Made by a program: the position numbers and the translations under genes
The notes under the pieces: generated by a model
What the model saw: the letters and a program-made list of their open reading frames with translations, nothing else
Told to the model about the DNA's origin: nothing
The model's database searches: none
Assembly: GCA_900314725.1 (NCBI GenBank)
Contig: OMWJ01000001.1
Span: forward strand, 1-64,000
Direction of reading: 5' to 3'
Origin: an uncultured Bacteroidales bacterium
GTDB lineage: Bacteria; Bacteroidota; Bacteroidia; Bacteroidales; P3
DNA length: 64,000 nt
Shown: in pieces, positions 1 to 10,445 of the stretch
Numbering within the stretch: position 1 is the first letter of the stretch
Layout: every line of letters starts with the position of its first letter

Positions 1-3000
1 CTTAACACTCAAAGTAGCGTTCTCTGATGTTGGGTTAGGATAAAGAGCTATTGAGTATTCGTTCTCAACCTCTGCTATACCACTATTATGTACAAGAGTA
101 AGTGTATATTCTTGAGGGCAACCATTCTCATCTTCACCTGCTACTGTATAAGTACCAAATTCAGTGTATTGTTCTCCTCTCCATGTGTATGGAAGTTCAT
201 CATTGTTAAGTGTTACTGTCTCTTCTATTGGAGCATTTGCTGGACGAACTGTTAGGTTAAGTGTAGCAACAGAATCACATCCAGCAGCATTTGTCAATGT
301 AGCTGTGTAAGTTCCTGTTGCATTGTAGGTCTGTCCATTGAACTCATATGTCTCGCCGTAGCAAACTGTAACATCGGTTGTTGATGATGTTGGTTGAAGA
401 ACTACAAGTGTAACGGTGTATAGTGTATCACAATCTGTGCCTTGTCCAGCAACTGTGATAGTGTTTGTACCCTCAGTAAGTGTCTGACCATTAAATGTTG
501 CTGTTGCTCCTGCACATACAGTAACGGTCTCACTTGCTGTGTTCTGTGGAGTTGTTGTGTATGTACCTGTTGCATTGTAAGTCTGTCCGTTGAATGTATA
601 TGTTTCGCCGAAGCAAACTGTTTCTGTAATGGTCATAGCAACTGGAGTACATGGCTCTACTGCGGCATCAATCTTTACATTGTCAAGGTATTGTCCCCAA
701 CCATAGTTACCTACACCTTCAAACATAACCTGATAGGTCGCAGTAGCATTAGGCAAAGCAACTGAATCGTGTTGTGATAACTCACTGCCAGAGAACGCAC
801 CTGAAGCATTTGGACCATACTGTGCAAGAAGAGACCATTCTTCATCCGTATTTGTTCTATAATATACGTATATAGAGTCTTGTTGTGTTGAAGCGTCTGA
901 TCTTATCTCATAGTCATAAGACAGATAAGGATTGGTTAAAGAAGTAATATCAAACAAAGGTGAGATAAATCTTCTTCTTCCTACGCTATAAGTAGAGTAA
1001 GCAACACTATTTCCACTTATACTTGTTGTCTGCCAATCGTTAGTACCTGAAACTATCTCTTTTGACCAGCAAGTAAGTTGTGCTTGATCATCAAAACCTA
1101 CTAAGTAAGGGAATTCTATGATAGCATCACAAAGAGTAGTAAATGTCTGTATTCTGTATGCTGAATAATCATCGCCACAAACAAGAGCAACTCTTAAATC
1201 GTATGATGTTGCAGGAGTAAGGTCGGTAAGTGTTACCACGTTGCCGGTTAGTGTTACTGGCTGCCAAGCATCATCGCCTTCACTTGAAAGTTTGTAATCT
1301 GCTACATATTCGTTGCCTTCAAGTAATGTAGCCGTAGCAGAATTGGAAGTAACATTGACTACAAACTCTGCTGGAGCAGAACATTCCACTGCAGATATAG
1401 AGAAGTTAGTAATCTCGGCTGCAGGCTGTGTTCCTCCAGAAGCGTCATTTCTCCAAAGGAATGTAAGTTTAACTGCTCCGTTTGGATTAGGGTTTGTCAT
1501 ATTTGTAGAGATATGAACAGTATTGCCATCGGTTAGGTTAAACTTGTATGGATGAGAAGAAGATAGTGTGTTAGACAAGAAGTCTGAAAAGTCCATAGCG
1601 TATGTAGAATAGTTTTCAGAGTAGTAGTTGTTACTCTCGGTGAATGACCATGTAGCAGGAGAAAGGAAGACTTTCATATAGTCGTATGAAGAATAAGAAG
1701 AACCTTCACCGCCTACATTGACATCAAACTCAATATGTATTTCACCTTCAGAACCTACACTGAATGTTTTTTCTGCACCAACTGTTGAAGTAGAAGTTAT
1801 GTCATAACCTGATGAAGTACCATTGTTGGTTACAAACAATCCATAAGTATCTGAACCAAGAGAACCTATTGTCCAATAGTTTTCTCCTGAACCGGTTACA
1901 AACAACCAATCTGTGTCCCCTGTTTCTGCTTGACCAGAGAAGTTTGTTGAATAAGGTAGGGTAGCAACAAGTTGTGGGGTGAAGAATTGTGCTGTAAAAC
2001 TTTGAAGAACAGTTTCTCCACAAGTGGTTTTAACATAGAAGTCATAGGTTGTTGCTGGATTAAGTCCGCTAATAGTTATTGTATAAGCATTTTCTTCGCT
2101 AAGAGATTCATAAGAAGTCAAAGGTGCTCCGTACTCTGCCACAGAAGATTCTTTATAATAAACCTCAAAGGCTGTTCCTGTTGATGTCCATGAAATAGTT
2201 ACCTGTTCAGATTCTGGTTCTACACTTGTTATCGTAGGACGAGTACATTCTGGAAGAAGTCCAACTTCAACATCATCAATGAAGAAGAACCAAGAATAAG
2301 TTGAAACATATTTGAATGCCATATAAGGAGTTGTTTCCCCTGATAATTCTACGTTTTCAAATGATACCTCGTAATGATGATAGTTTTCATCGCCTAAGTC
2401 TGAGGCAGATACACTATAAACAGAAGTGAAGGTTGAAGCATTTGCAGGATCTGTCATATATCCTACGTGTAATGTTCCAGAATAAGCACCTTCTCTCTTT
2501 GCTGCAAAGGCTAAGTGCAATGTGTTTATGTCTGCAGCAAAAGCAGGAAGTACAGCATATTGTTCAGAACCATAGGTATTCATCTTCAATGAATTTGTAC
2601 CACTGTTAGAATAAGTACTGTGCTCGGTATTTGATATTACAGCAGGGAAGCCATCGTATTCCATCACTTTTGACCAACAATTTGGTAGGTTACCCTCAGC
2701 AACTAAATCAAAGTTCTGGGTGTATGGTAAATCTGTTACAGGCTCGCACTGCATTACAAGAGTTGCGATATTGCTTTCTTGAGGATCGTTTCCTGTGCAT
2801 AGAGCAGAGATATAGTACTCATATATTTCTGAGTGTTGTAAGTTTGTTAAGGTTAGAGTCCAAGTTTCTTCTGCGTCTTCTACCTGTGTTGGAACTTCAC
2901 CTGCCCAAAGAGTAAATTCTTCGTCAGAACCTAATATTCTATAATATACGTCAAATTCAGATGCAGAAGAAGTCCAAGTAAGAGTAGCAGTTGATGTTGT

Positions 3001-6000
3001 TGTCTCTGTACTTATTATTGTGGGACGAGTACAAACAGGTATCAAACCTAATACAACATCATCAATATAAACTTGAGAATAAGAGTAACCATTGTTCTTG
3101 TTACGAATAGCAATATATCTTCCATTGCCTTCATAAGATGAGAATGGAACGTCTATTACCTGATATGCTAAATCACTCAAAGGAGCAGTAGTTGCAATGA
3201 GAGTAAAGGTGTTTGTATCTGTTGGAGAGGTCATCACTCCTATTTCAAGATAGTCTGCGTAATCACCACTATTGTGCATTGCTTGGAATGTTAATTGAAG
3301 AGTGTTTATATCCAAATCCTCACTTATCACAGGAAGAATTGCATAACTTGTTATATATCCATCAAAAGATAAAACTTTGTTTCCACTGTGTGCAGCAGTA
3401 TTTGCTGTATAAACATAAGGAAGTTCATCTATATAGGATGTGAATATTCTGTTCCAACAAGCAGGCAATGGATATAGGTATGATCCTTCTACATTAGCCG
3501 TTTCAAAATCCCATGTCTTTGGTAGCATTGCTTCTGTTATGTCTGTGCAGGATGTAGTAATTGTAAGATTGGTATACATCGAATTTCCCTCAGTACAAAT
3601 TGTTGCAACTCTAATATCGTATGATGTTGCAGGAACAAGGTTAGTCATTTCTATAGTTCCATCTGTTACAGTCAATGGAAGCCATGAAGACTCTTCATCA
3701 GAAGATGATGCAAGTTTGTATTGTGCATCATAAACAGCTTCTGTTGGGATTACACTAAGAGTTGCCGTTTCTGGTGTAACCTCTGTAAGAGTAACTATAG
3801 GAGAAGCACATGATACCATGCTAACAACAAGGTTTTTAATCTTTGCTGCTGGTTGAGTACCAGCTGAATTATCGTTTCTCCAAAGGAAAGTAAGTTTGAC
3901 AGCTCCATCTGGATTAGGGTTTGTCATATCTTTGGAAATATGAACAAAACCATTTGTCTGACTAAACTTGTAAGGACTTTGAATAGCATGAGTATGATTA
4001 CTCAAAGAAGCATATTCTGTAAAGTCTAATGCGTATGTAGAATAGTTGTAATCATAAGAATTTTCAACATCGGTGAATGACCACGCTGCTGGAGAAAGGA
4101 ATACTTTCATATAGTCGTAACAATAAGCATCGCTATTTGAACTTTCTCCTCCAACCTCAACGTCAAACTCCACGTGAATTTGACCTGAAGATGTTGCATT
4201 GAATACCTTTTCTGTTCCTGCAATAGATGAAGAAGAAATATTATAAACAGAAGATGTTCCGTTAGAAGTAACAAACATACCATATTCTGTTTCTTCATTT
4301 GCAGTAGTACCAAGAGAGCCTATTGCCCAATGGTTCGAACCTGTAGCATTATACATTATCCAATTTATATCTCCTGCTTCCCCTTCACCAGAGAAGTTGG
4401 TTGAATAAGGCAAATCTACAGGAGCCTGAACAGTTGCAAATGTTTGCTCAATAGACCAAGAAACTTCATCATCACAAACAGCACCAATTCTTACAACGTA
4501 AGAGGTTTGAGGTTCAAGATCGGTAATTGTATATGTGCTTGTTGTTATACCGGAAACTTCTTCCCATTCAGCGTTTGCTCCTGTTGTCTTGTATGATACA
4601 ACAAAGTTTTCTGATTCACTTTCCCATGAAACAGTTGCATGGGTTGATGAAATATTACTCATTGTTACATCTGTTGGAGCTGGACAAGTAATATTTTGCA
4701 ATGATACATTATCTATACACATTCCCCAGCCGCCATGACCTACCGCCAAGAAAGATACTTGGAAAGTAGAACTTATAGCCTCGGCTGGTATCTCTATGCT
4801 TGTGAATTGTGCAGGATTGTAGTTTGTAGTTCCATTTGCATTAGGAGCATGAGCCTTAAGCAATACCCATTCTCCATTTAAAGAAGTTCTATAGAAAACG
4901 AGCATAGAATCTAATTGAGAATTATCTCTATGCACTTCCCAATTATATGAAAGATAAGGGGTAGTTACAGCTGTAATATCAAAGAAAGGAGAAACAAGTC
5001 TGTTTCTTGCTCCATTACTATAAGTTCTGTAGGCAACTTTGCCACTTATAGAAGAAGTTTGTATTGTCCAATTTGAAAATCCTGAAATAACCTCATCTGT
5101 CCAACATCCCCAATCTGAAGAAGTATAAGCTTCAAAATCTTCATTGAATGAAGTCTGGTTGTTTAACACTATTGTTGTACAAGATGTGCGGAATGCAACC
5201 TCACCTGCAGGAGAGTTTTCTGCATCACAGTTTGCAACAATGCTTACTCCGTATGCTGTAGAAGAAGTAAGATCTTGTAAAGTAATTGTGTTGCCAGATA
5301 CATTCACTGTTGTCCAAGTCGTCTGGTCTGCATTATAAAAACCATAAGACACTGTATAAGATTCTGCCTCACCTGTCCAAGTAAGAGTAGCTTGAGAAAC
5401 TGACACTTCTGATACTTCTATTTCTGGTGCAGGACAAGAAACGGTTGTAGTGAATGTTTTGAATATATACTCGGAAATAGTTTCCCCACAATTGTAAGCA
5501 AATCTTACAATATAACTTGTTTGAGGTTCAAGGTTGGTAATAGTACCTTCGTTGTTGTTGAATGTTATTGCAGTCCAAGTATCTTCAGAAGCACTCTCTG
5601 GTCTATAGGATACAGTGTATTCACGATCTGTTGGTGCCACCGTTATCTTTGCAGAATGACCAACAATATTATTAATAGCAAAAGCTGAATCCGAAGGAGT
5701 TGGACAAAGAACAGGTGCTACTCTGACGTTATAGATTTCTGCTGCAGGCTGTGTTCCTGAACTATAGTCATTTCTCCATACAAAAGTAAGTTTGATTGCT
5801 TCATTAGGATTTGGATTAGTCATATCTTTTGAGATATGTAGTGTGTTCCCTTGTGTAAGATTTAGTTTAAATGGATAATAAGAATCACCTGTCTGAGAAA
5901 GATATTCAGAGAAATCCATAGCATTTTCTTCATATAAAACGGAAGAATATTCATTCTCATCTTCTGATGCAGGGAATGACCATGAAGCTGGTGTAAGGAA

Positions 6001-8085
6001 TACTTTCATATAATCCCAACTGGTTTCACCACCAATATTAACATCAAATTCTATATGTAATTGTTCTGATGAAACTCCATTAAAAGTTTTCTCTGCTGAA
6101 ACCCTTGCTTGTGAATTAGAAACAGTGTAAGCAGAAGCTGTTCCATCATTTGTGATAAACATAGCATAATTATCTTCTCCAAGAGATCCTATAGTCCAAT
6201 AATTTTGACTTGTATAATTGTTAAACAACCAATCACGGTCTGAAGTCTGTGCAAAATCGGTATAATAAGGTAGAGACGCAGGAATCTGCATTGTTGAGAA
6301 AATAAATGTTGTTACTTGAGAATTACCATCATCACCACAAATTGCTTGTAATTCTACTGTGTAGGATGTTGTTGGTGTTAAAGATGAAAAAGAATAAGAG
6401 TTTCCTGTTACAAGTGTTTCTGTAATATATTCAGTTGCATTTGTTTGTTTATATTTTAAACTGTAGTTTGTTGCGTCCCCTGTCCAAGAGATTGTCGCTG
6501 ATTGAGAAGTAAGATTTGATAGACTAACAACAGGTGCAGGACATGCTATATCTGTAGTAAAGGAAACTTGGGGATAGTATGATATAGTATTAGAATTACA
6601 TGTTTTACCAACTCTAAGAAGATAACTTGTTTCTGGTGAAAGATCAGAAAGAGTATAAGGAGAAAGCATAGAGAAGTTTGCATCTGTTGTCCATGTATCA
6701 GTTCCAACAACCTTATATTCTAAAACATCAGCATCTCCTTCCCAAGAAACAACTGCACTATGTCCAGCAGGATTAGTTATAACAACATTATATGGAGATT
6801 CACAATCAACGTTGATTATGCTTATATTATCTAACACTATTCCATATCCACCATGACCAACTGCAAGAAAAGATACTTGCAATGTAGGACTTATAGCATC
6901 TGCTGGCAAAGAAATATCATTGAATTGAGTTGCATTATAGTTGGTGTTCCCTTCTGAATTTGGACCATGTGCAGCAAGTAGATTCCACTCTCCTTCGGCA
7001 GATGTTCTATAATAAACATACATGGAGTCCAATAAATTATTATCTCTATGAACCTCCCAATTATAAGAAAGATGAGGATGTTCTAAACTTGATATGTTGA
7101 ATACTGGTGATACAAGTCTATTGACTGCTCCTCCTGTCCAAATTCTAAAAGCGACATTTCCACTTAAAGAAGATTCTCTCATTTCCCAAAGGGAAGCACC
7201 ACTAACAACTTCATCTGTCCAACAACCGAAATCGTTGTAAGTTGTCATTGTTTCAAAATCTTCGGTATAAGGGAATTCTGTAACGGTTGAACATAAAGTT
7301 CGGAATGTTACAGTTCTATAAAGTTCTTGCTCTGTAGATTCACAATTTGATATTACTTTAACAATATAGGCTGTAGAGTGATCAAGTCCTGACAGAGTAA
7401 TAGCATTGGTTGAAACTACTTGTCCTTGCCAAGTTGATTCATTACTACCATATTTACCATATTTTACTGTATAGGATTCCGCATCTCCTTCCCATGAAAG
7501 AGAAACACTATTTTCGGTTATATTGCCTAATGAGATAATAGGTGCAGAACATTCTGGGAGAACATAATCTACGCCCGAAATATCATCAATATAAGCACCA
7601 GCTCCACAATTATCAACCATGTGAAATGCTATATAAACACTTTGTCCTATGTAAGAAGACAAATCTATTGTCTGTTGCTCCCAACTATCTGTCAAAGTTA
7701 TTGCTTGCAGAACTGTAGTAAAAGATACTACAGAACTTCCTTGAGTAGAAATTTCTACTGTAAATGTATTATCTCCTGAATATTCAGGGTATCCAGAAAA
7801 CACATGAAAAGACAAGGTATGATTTGCTTCTGTAGGACGTAATTCTGGAGTAATCAAGTATCCTTCTGCGTCTTGCTCGCAATCGTAAGCAAAATATATG
7901 GAAGAAGAACCTCCATTACTAAAATCAGAAGAAAGAGCAACAGGCTCACTTCCCGCTACTCCAACAATGGTCCAACCATTTGGGACACCATTTTCAAAAC
8001 CTTCTGATAATGGTGCAGTGTTCTGCCCCCAAGTAGCAATAGAAAACACTACTGCCATCAGCATGAATACAAATATTTTTTTCAT
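1..8085 (-). CDS. Giant modular T9SS-secreted surface protein (3' end outside window)
   Basis: One stop-free frame of 2,695 codons enters from the left edge; I spot-checked the frame along its length and saw no break. It opens with a signal peptide (MKKIFVFMLMAVV, about residues 1-20). The body alternates fibronectin type III-like segments, which recur about nine times, with jelly-roll 'choice-of-anchor J'/MAM-like modules. One module class (CWTDEVxSGxxxW, later RLVSPxFxI) lies near residues 285-335, 990-1040 and 2330-2380. A second (LPYxTxF, later W-IGSLG) lies near 600-660, 1220-1280 and 2040-2095. Toward the C-terminus are two copies of a short CYGETYxFNGQTYNATGTYT unit, then IALYPNPTSENATLSVK, the start of a type A T9SS sorting domain that continues beyond base 1. 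It is probably an adhesin or glycan-binding cell-surface protein; the ligand is unknown. An in-frame ATG at 8106 is an alternative start that would add seven residues before the signal peptide. Confidence 0.88.
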   Translation of the reverse strand, partial: MKKIFVFMLMAVVFSIATWGQNTAPLSEGFENGVPNGWTIVGVAGSEPVALSSDFSNGGSSSIYFAYDCEQDAEGYLITPELRPTEANHTLSFHVFSGYPEYSGDNTFTVEISTQGSSVVSFTTVLQAITLTDSWEQQTIDLSSYIGQSVYIAFHMVDNCGAGAYIDDISGVDYVLPECSAPIISLGNITENSVSLSWEGDAESYTVKYGKYGSNESTWQGQVVSTNAITLSGLDHSTAYIVKVISNCESTEQELYRTVTFRTLCSTVTEFPYTEDFETMTTYNDFGCWTDEVVSGASLWEMRESSLSGNVAFRIWTGGAVNRLVSPVFNISSLEHPHLSYNWEVHRDNNLLDSMYVYYRTSAEGEWNLLAAHGPNSEGNTNYNATQFNDISLPADAISPTLQVSFLAVGHGGYGIVLDNISIINVDCESPYNVVITNPAGHSAVVSWEGDADVLEYKVVGTDTWTTDANFSMLSPYTLSDLSPETSYLLRVGKTCNSNTISYYPQVSFTTDIACPAPVVSLSNLTSQSATISWTGDATNYSLKYKQTNATEYITETLVTGNSYSFSSLTPTTSYTVELQAICGDDGNSQVTTFIFSTMQIPASLPYYTDFAQTSDRDWLFNNYTSQNYWTIGSLGEDNYAMFITNDGTASAYTVSNSQARVSAEKTFNGVSSEQLHIEFDVNIGGETSWDYMKVFLTPASWSFPASEDENEYSSVLYEENAMDFSEYLSQTGDSYYPFKLNLTQGNTLHISKDMTNPNPNEAIKLTFVWRNDYSSGTQPAAEIYNVRVAPVLCPTPSDSAFAINNIVGHSAKITVAPTDREYTVSYRPESASEDTWTAITFNNNEGTITNLEPQTSYIVRFAYNCGETISEYIFKTFTTTVSCPAPEIEVSEVSVSQATLTWTGEAESYTVSYGFYNADQTTWTTVNVSGNTITLQDLTSSTAYGVSIVANCDAENSPAGEVAFRTSCTTIVLNNQTSFNEDFEAYTSSDWGCWTDEVISGFSNWTIQTSSISGKVAYRTYSNGARNRLVSPFFDITAVTTPYLSYNWEVHRDNSQLDSMLVFYRTSLNGEWVLLKAHAPNANGTTNYNPAQFTSIEIPAEAISSTFQVSFLAVGHGGWGMCIDNVSLQNITCPAPTDVTMSNISSTHATVSWESESENFVVSYKTTGANAEWEEVSGITTSTYTITDLEPQTSYVVRIGAVCDDEVSWSIEQTFATVQAPVDLPYSTNFSGEGEAGDINWIMYNATGSNHWAIGSLGTTANEETEYGMFVTSNGTSSVYNISSSSIAGTEKVFNATSSGQIHVEFDVEVGGESSNSDAYCYDYMKVFLSPAAWSFTDVENSYDYNYSTYALDFTEYASLSNHTHAIQSPYKFSQTNGFVHISKDMTNPNPDGAVKLTFLWRNDNSAGTQPAAKIKNLVVSMVSCASPIVTLTEVTPETATLSVIPTEAVYDAQYKLASSSDEESSWLPLTVTDGTIEMTNLVPATSYDIRVATICTEGNSMYTNLTITTSCTDITEAMLPKTWDFETANVEGSYLYPLPACWNRIFTSYIDELPYVYTANTAAHSGNKVLSFDGYITSYAILPVISEDLDINTLQLTFQAMHNSGDYADYLEIGVMTSPTDTNTFTLIATTAPLSDLAYQVIDVPFSSYEGNGRYIAIRNKNNGYSYSQVYIDDVVLGLIPVCTRPTIISTETTTSTATLTWTSSASEFDVYYRILGSDEEFTLWAGEVPTQVEDAEETWTLTLTNLQHSEIYEYYISALCTGNDPQESNIATLVMQCEPVTDLPYTQNFDLVAEGNLPNCWSKVMEYDGFPAVISNTEHSTYSNSGTNSLKMNTYGSEQYAVLPAFAADINTLHLAFAAKREGAYSGTLHVGYMTDPANASTFTSVYSVSASDLGDENYHHYEVSFENVELSGETTPYMAFKYVSTYSWFFFIDDVEVGLLPECTRPTITSVEPESEQVTISWTSTGTAFEVYYKESSVAEYGAPLTSYESLSEENAYTITISGLNPATTYDFYVKTTCGETVLQSFTAQFFTPQLVATLPYSTNFSGQAETGDTDWLFVTGSGENYWTIGSLGSDTYGLFVTNNGTSSGYDITSTSTVGAEKTFSVGSEGEIHIEFDVNVGGEGSSYSSYDYMKVFLSPATWSFTESNNYYSENYSTYAMDFSDFLSNTLSSSHPYKFNLTDGNTVHISTNMTNPNPNGAVKLTFLWRNDASGGTQPAAEITNFSISAVECSAPAEFVVNVTSNSATATLLEGNEYVADYKLSSEGDDAWQPVTLTGNVVTLTDLTPATSYDLRVALVCGDDYSAYRIQTFTTLCDAIIEFPYLVGFDDQAQLTCWSKEIVSGTNDWQTTSISGNSVAYSTYSVGRRRFISPLFDITSLTNPYLSYDYEIRSDASTQQDSIYVYYRTNTDEEWSLLAQYGPNASGAFSGSELSQHDSVALPNATATYQVMFEGVGNYGWGQYLDNVKIDAAVEPCTPVAMTITETVCFGETYTFNGQTYNATGTYTTTPQNTASETVTVCAGATATFNGQTLTEGTNTITVAGQGTDCDTLYTVTLVVLQPTSSTTDVTVCYGETYEFNGQTYNATGTYTATLTNAAGCDSVATLNLTVRPANAPIEETVTLNNDELPYTWRGEQYTEFGTYTVAGEDENGCPQEYTLTLVHNSGIAEVENEYSIALYPNPTSENATLSVK

Positions 8086-8138
8086 TGGCTTATAGTTTTT
8101 ATTCATTGTTTTTTATTTTTTCTTTAAAATTTAGCCTG

Positions 8139-8146
8139 CAAATTTA
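8139..8146 (-). promoter_or_regulatory. -7 box for the giant surface protein gene
   Basis: On the minus strand TAAATTTG matches the Bacteroidota -7 consensus TAnnTTTG exactly. It lies 33 bases before the upstream candidate start (8106) and 54 before the preferred one (8085). Confidence 0.6.
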
Positions 8147-8272
8147 CACATATTTATTCATATGGCAAAAAAGAAAAACAAATTTCAAATATTTATTTTC
8201 AGAGAGTTGAACAGCGTCTTGGTTTCAACTTAGTATAAAAGTACTTTTGGAATTTTTGTTTTTCCCCTCTGC

Positions 8273-8304
8273 TATACACAAAAATTATTCCATTATACAC
8301 AAAA
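8273..8304. repeat. Short direct repeat, 21 bp apart, in a divergent promoter region
   Basis: TATACACAAAA occurs at 8273-8283 and again at 8294-8304, so the copies are offset by 21 bp, two helical turns. They lie between the divergent surface-protein and carbamate kinase promoters. The rest of 8147-8380 is AT-rich with nothing else recognisable. A regulator site is possible but unproven. Confidence 0.35.
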
Positions 8305-8382
8305 CGAGAAAAAAATAGGTATTTTTCAAGTAGTAAAAAATCGTTATTCTCGTGAAAAAGAGTGCATTTTTATTGCTAAAAC

Positions 8383-8412
8383 TTGTAAGTATATTTTTTT
8401 TTAGTATTTTTG
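8383..8412 (+). promoter_or_regulatory. Promoter of the carbamate kinase gene
   Basis: TTG at 8383-8385, a 19-base spacer and TATTTTTG at 8405-8412 fit the Bacteroidota -33/-7 promoter. The start codon follows 38 bases later. Confidence 0.6.
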
Positions 8413-8450
8413 CCACTTATTTTTAAACCGATTATTATTGATAATAAGAT

Positions 8451-9389
8451 ATGAAAAAATTAGCGGTAGTTGCTCTTGGAGGCAACGCTCTTATAAGAAG
8501 TAAAGAAAAGGGTACTTATATAGAACAAATAAAAAATGTTATGACAACTTGTGATGCCATAACCAACCTTTTGAAACAAGACTATAACGTCGTTATAGCC
8601 CATGGCAATGGCCCACAAGTCGGAAATATCCTTTTACAAAACGAAGCAGGGAAAAAACAATTTAACGTAGAAAGTATGCCTATGGATTATTGTGGTGCTC
8701 AAACACAAGGTTCTATAGGTTATCTTATTGACCAATGCCTTAGAAACGTTATGAGAAAAGAAGACATCAAAAGAGAGGTTGTTGTTTTACTTACTCAGGT
8801 AATGGTCGATAAAGATGATAATGGATTTAAGAATCCTACAAAACCTGTTGGTCCTTACTATACTGTAGAACAAAAAGACGAATACATAAAAACTACTGGT
8901 GCTACGTTTAAAGAAGACGTTAAACGTGGTGGTTGGAGAAAAGTTGTTGCTTCTCCTGCTCCAATAAAAATAGAAAATGTAGAACTAACCAAACAACTTG
9001 CTTGCGAAGGTTATGTTGTTGTTACTGCTGGTGGTGGTGGTATCCCTGTAATTGATAAAGAAGGTAAGATAAGTGGCGTTGAAGCTGTAATAGACAAGGA
9101 CCTTGCTTCTGCTCTTACTGCTGTAGAAATAGGAGCAGACGAATTCTATATTCTAACAGATGTTCCAAAAGTATATATAAACTACAATAAACCCGGTGAA
9201 ATGGCATTGGATTCCATGACTGTCAAACAGGCAGAAGAATATTTGGAACAAGGTCAGTTTGGAGAAGGAAGCATGGCTCCAAAAATAAGAGCTGCTCTTT
9301 ATTATGTAAAGAATGGTGGTAAAGAATGTATTATAACTGAAGCAGGGCAACTTGGTAATAAAGATTGTGGCACAAGGATAATTTGGTAA
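8451..9389 (+). CDS. arcC: Carbamate kinase
   Basis: This 312-residue amino-acid-kinase family enzyme has the usual length for carbamate kinase. Seen: the N-terminal GGNAL at residues 10-14, HGNGPQVGN near 51-59, SMPMDYCGAQTQGSIGY near 75, and a glycine-rich GGGGIPV. The family makes ATP from carbamoyl phosphate and ADP in the cytosol, normally the last step of arginine-deiminase or agmatine/purine fermentation. No ornithine or other carbamoyltransferase and no deiminase lies nearby, so the source of carbamoyl phosphate is not shown. A lipoprotein gene follows after 5 bases and may be co-transcribed. The ATG at 8451 is supported by a promoter just upstream. Confidence 0.95.
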   Translation: MKKLAVVALGGNALIRSKEKGTYIEQIKNVMTTCDAITNLLKQDYNVVIAHGNGPQVGNILLQNEAGKKQFNVESMPMDYCGAQTQGSIGYLIDQCLRNVMRKEDIKREVVVLLTQVMVDKDDNGFKNPTKPVGPYYTVEQKDEYIKTTGATFKEDVKRGGWRKVVASPAPIKIENVELTKQLACEGYVVVTAGGGGIPVIDKEGKISGVEAVIDKDLASALTAVEIGADEFYILTDVPKVYINYNKPGEMALDSMTVKQAEEYLEQGQFGEGSMAPKIRAALYYVKNGGKECIITEAGQLGNKDCGTRIIW

Positions 9390-9394
9390 AAACT

Positions 9395-10426
9395 ATGAAA
9401 AGGCTATACTTTGTTTTATCGACATTATTAATAATGTGTACTCTTGCAGGATGTGAAGCAGAATTTTCTCCTGAAGGAGATTATTCTGAACAAATGATGG
9501 TTTATTGCCTATTAGATAAAAATTCTGATACAACATTTGCGAGAATAGAAAGATGTTTCCTTGGTAAAGGCAATGCTGTTGAATATGCAAGAAACAAAGA
9601 TAGCATCTACTATAAAAGTGGCGATTTAGATGTGAAGCTTTATGCATATACTTTAGACGATACCAATAATGCAAAAAAAACATACTCTTTCACATACACT
9701 ACAAGGCCAAAAAACGATGGAACGTTTTATTCTAATGGGAACACTCCTATATATTATTGTGTAACTAAAAATGAATTACAGAACTATAGTTTCTATAAAC
9801 TTGTGATAAAAAATCTCACGACAGGGTTAGTAGTTTCTTCTTCGACTTATATGGTAGATGAATTTGAAGTAACCTCTTCGGATTTAAGATTTCAAGCAGC
9901 AAATGCTAATAGTACTAATCATTTAGAAGATTTTAAGGATATTCATTGGTCTGGTTACAGTAACAATAGCGCAACAGAACAGAACAAGGCAAAGTTTTTC
10001 CAAATGGATATAGTATTTTACTACGGAAAAAACGGAACTAACGTAGTTGATTCTGTTAGCATGCCTATTTTGTCAAGAGCTGTCAATGGAACAACACAGC
10101 AAGACAATTTTGTCCGCATAACGATTAATGACCTTGTTTACAAAATAAAAGAAGAACTTAGCAAAAAGGGGCAAAATACAATTAAACCAACTACTACTCA
10201 TAATTTCGTTATAAAGGTATATGGTAGTAATAAAGATATGGCTGATTATATGTCTGCAAACAATGCCGCTCAAACAGCTTTGAACTACAAGCCTATGTAT
10301 TCCAATATTAATAATGGTTACGGTTTGTTTGCTTCAAGGAATGTTGCTTTTAAAGTTATAGACCAATCAAACATATCATCTAATTTTTGGATAGAGCTGA
10401 AAAAGTTAATTACGATTGTTGAATAG
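9395..10426 (+). CDS. Lipoprotein of unknown function
   Basis: The 343-residue product starts at the ATG at 9395; an upstream TTG at 9365 would overlap arcC. The N-terminus is a lipoprotein signal peptide (MKRLYFVLSTLLIMCTLAGC) with a lipobox ending in the cysteine at residue 20, so it should be anchored in the outer or inner membrane. The next stretch (QMMVYCLLDKNSDTTFARIER) recalls the beta-rich DUF4249-type surface lipoproteins of Bacteroidota, but I cannot confirm the family. The gene lies 5 bases after arcC on the same strand; a functional link is not evident. Confidence 0.75.
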   Translation: MKRLYFVLSTLLIMCTLAGCEAEFSPEGDYSEQMMVYCLLDKNSDTTFARIERCFLGKGNAVEYARNKDSIYYKSGDLDVKLYAYTLDDTNNAKKTYSFTYTTRPKNDGTFYSNGNTPIYYCVTKNELQNYSFYKLVIKNLTTGLVVSSSTYMVDEFEVTSSDLRFQAANANSTNHLEDFKDIHWSGYSNNSATEQNKAKFFQMDIVFYYGKNGTNVVDSVSMPILSRAVNGTTQQDNFVRITINDLVYKIKEELSKKGQNTIKPTTTHNFVIKVYGSNKDMADYMSANNAAQTALNYKPMYSNINNGYGLFASRNVAFKVIDQSNISSNFWIELKKLITIVE

Positions 10427-10445
10427 TGGAGTATAAATAAAAGTT

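Noticed and set aside
442-7600. Several plus-strand frames of 60-110 codons
   Set aside because: They lie opposite the single continuous minus-strand gene, have no promoters and encode low-complexity Cys/Ser/Leu-rich nonsense.
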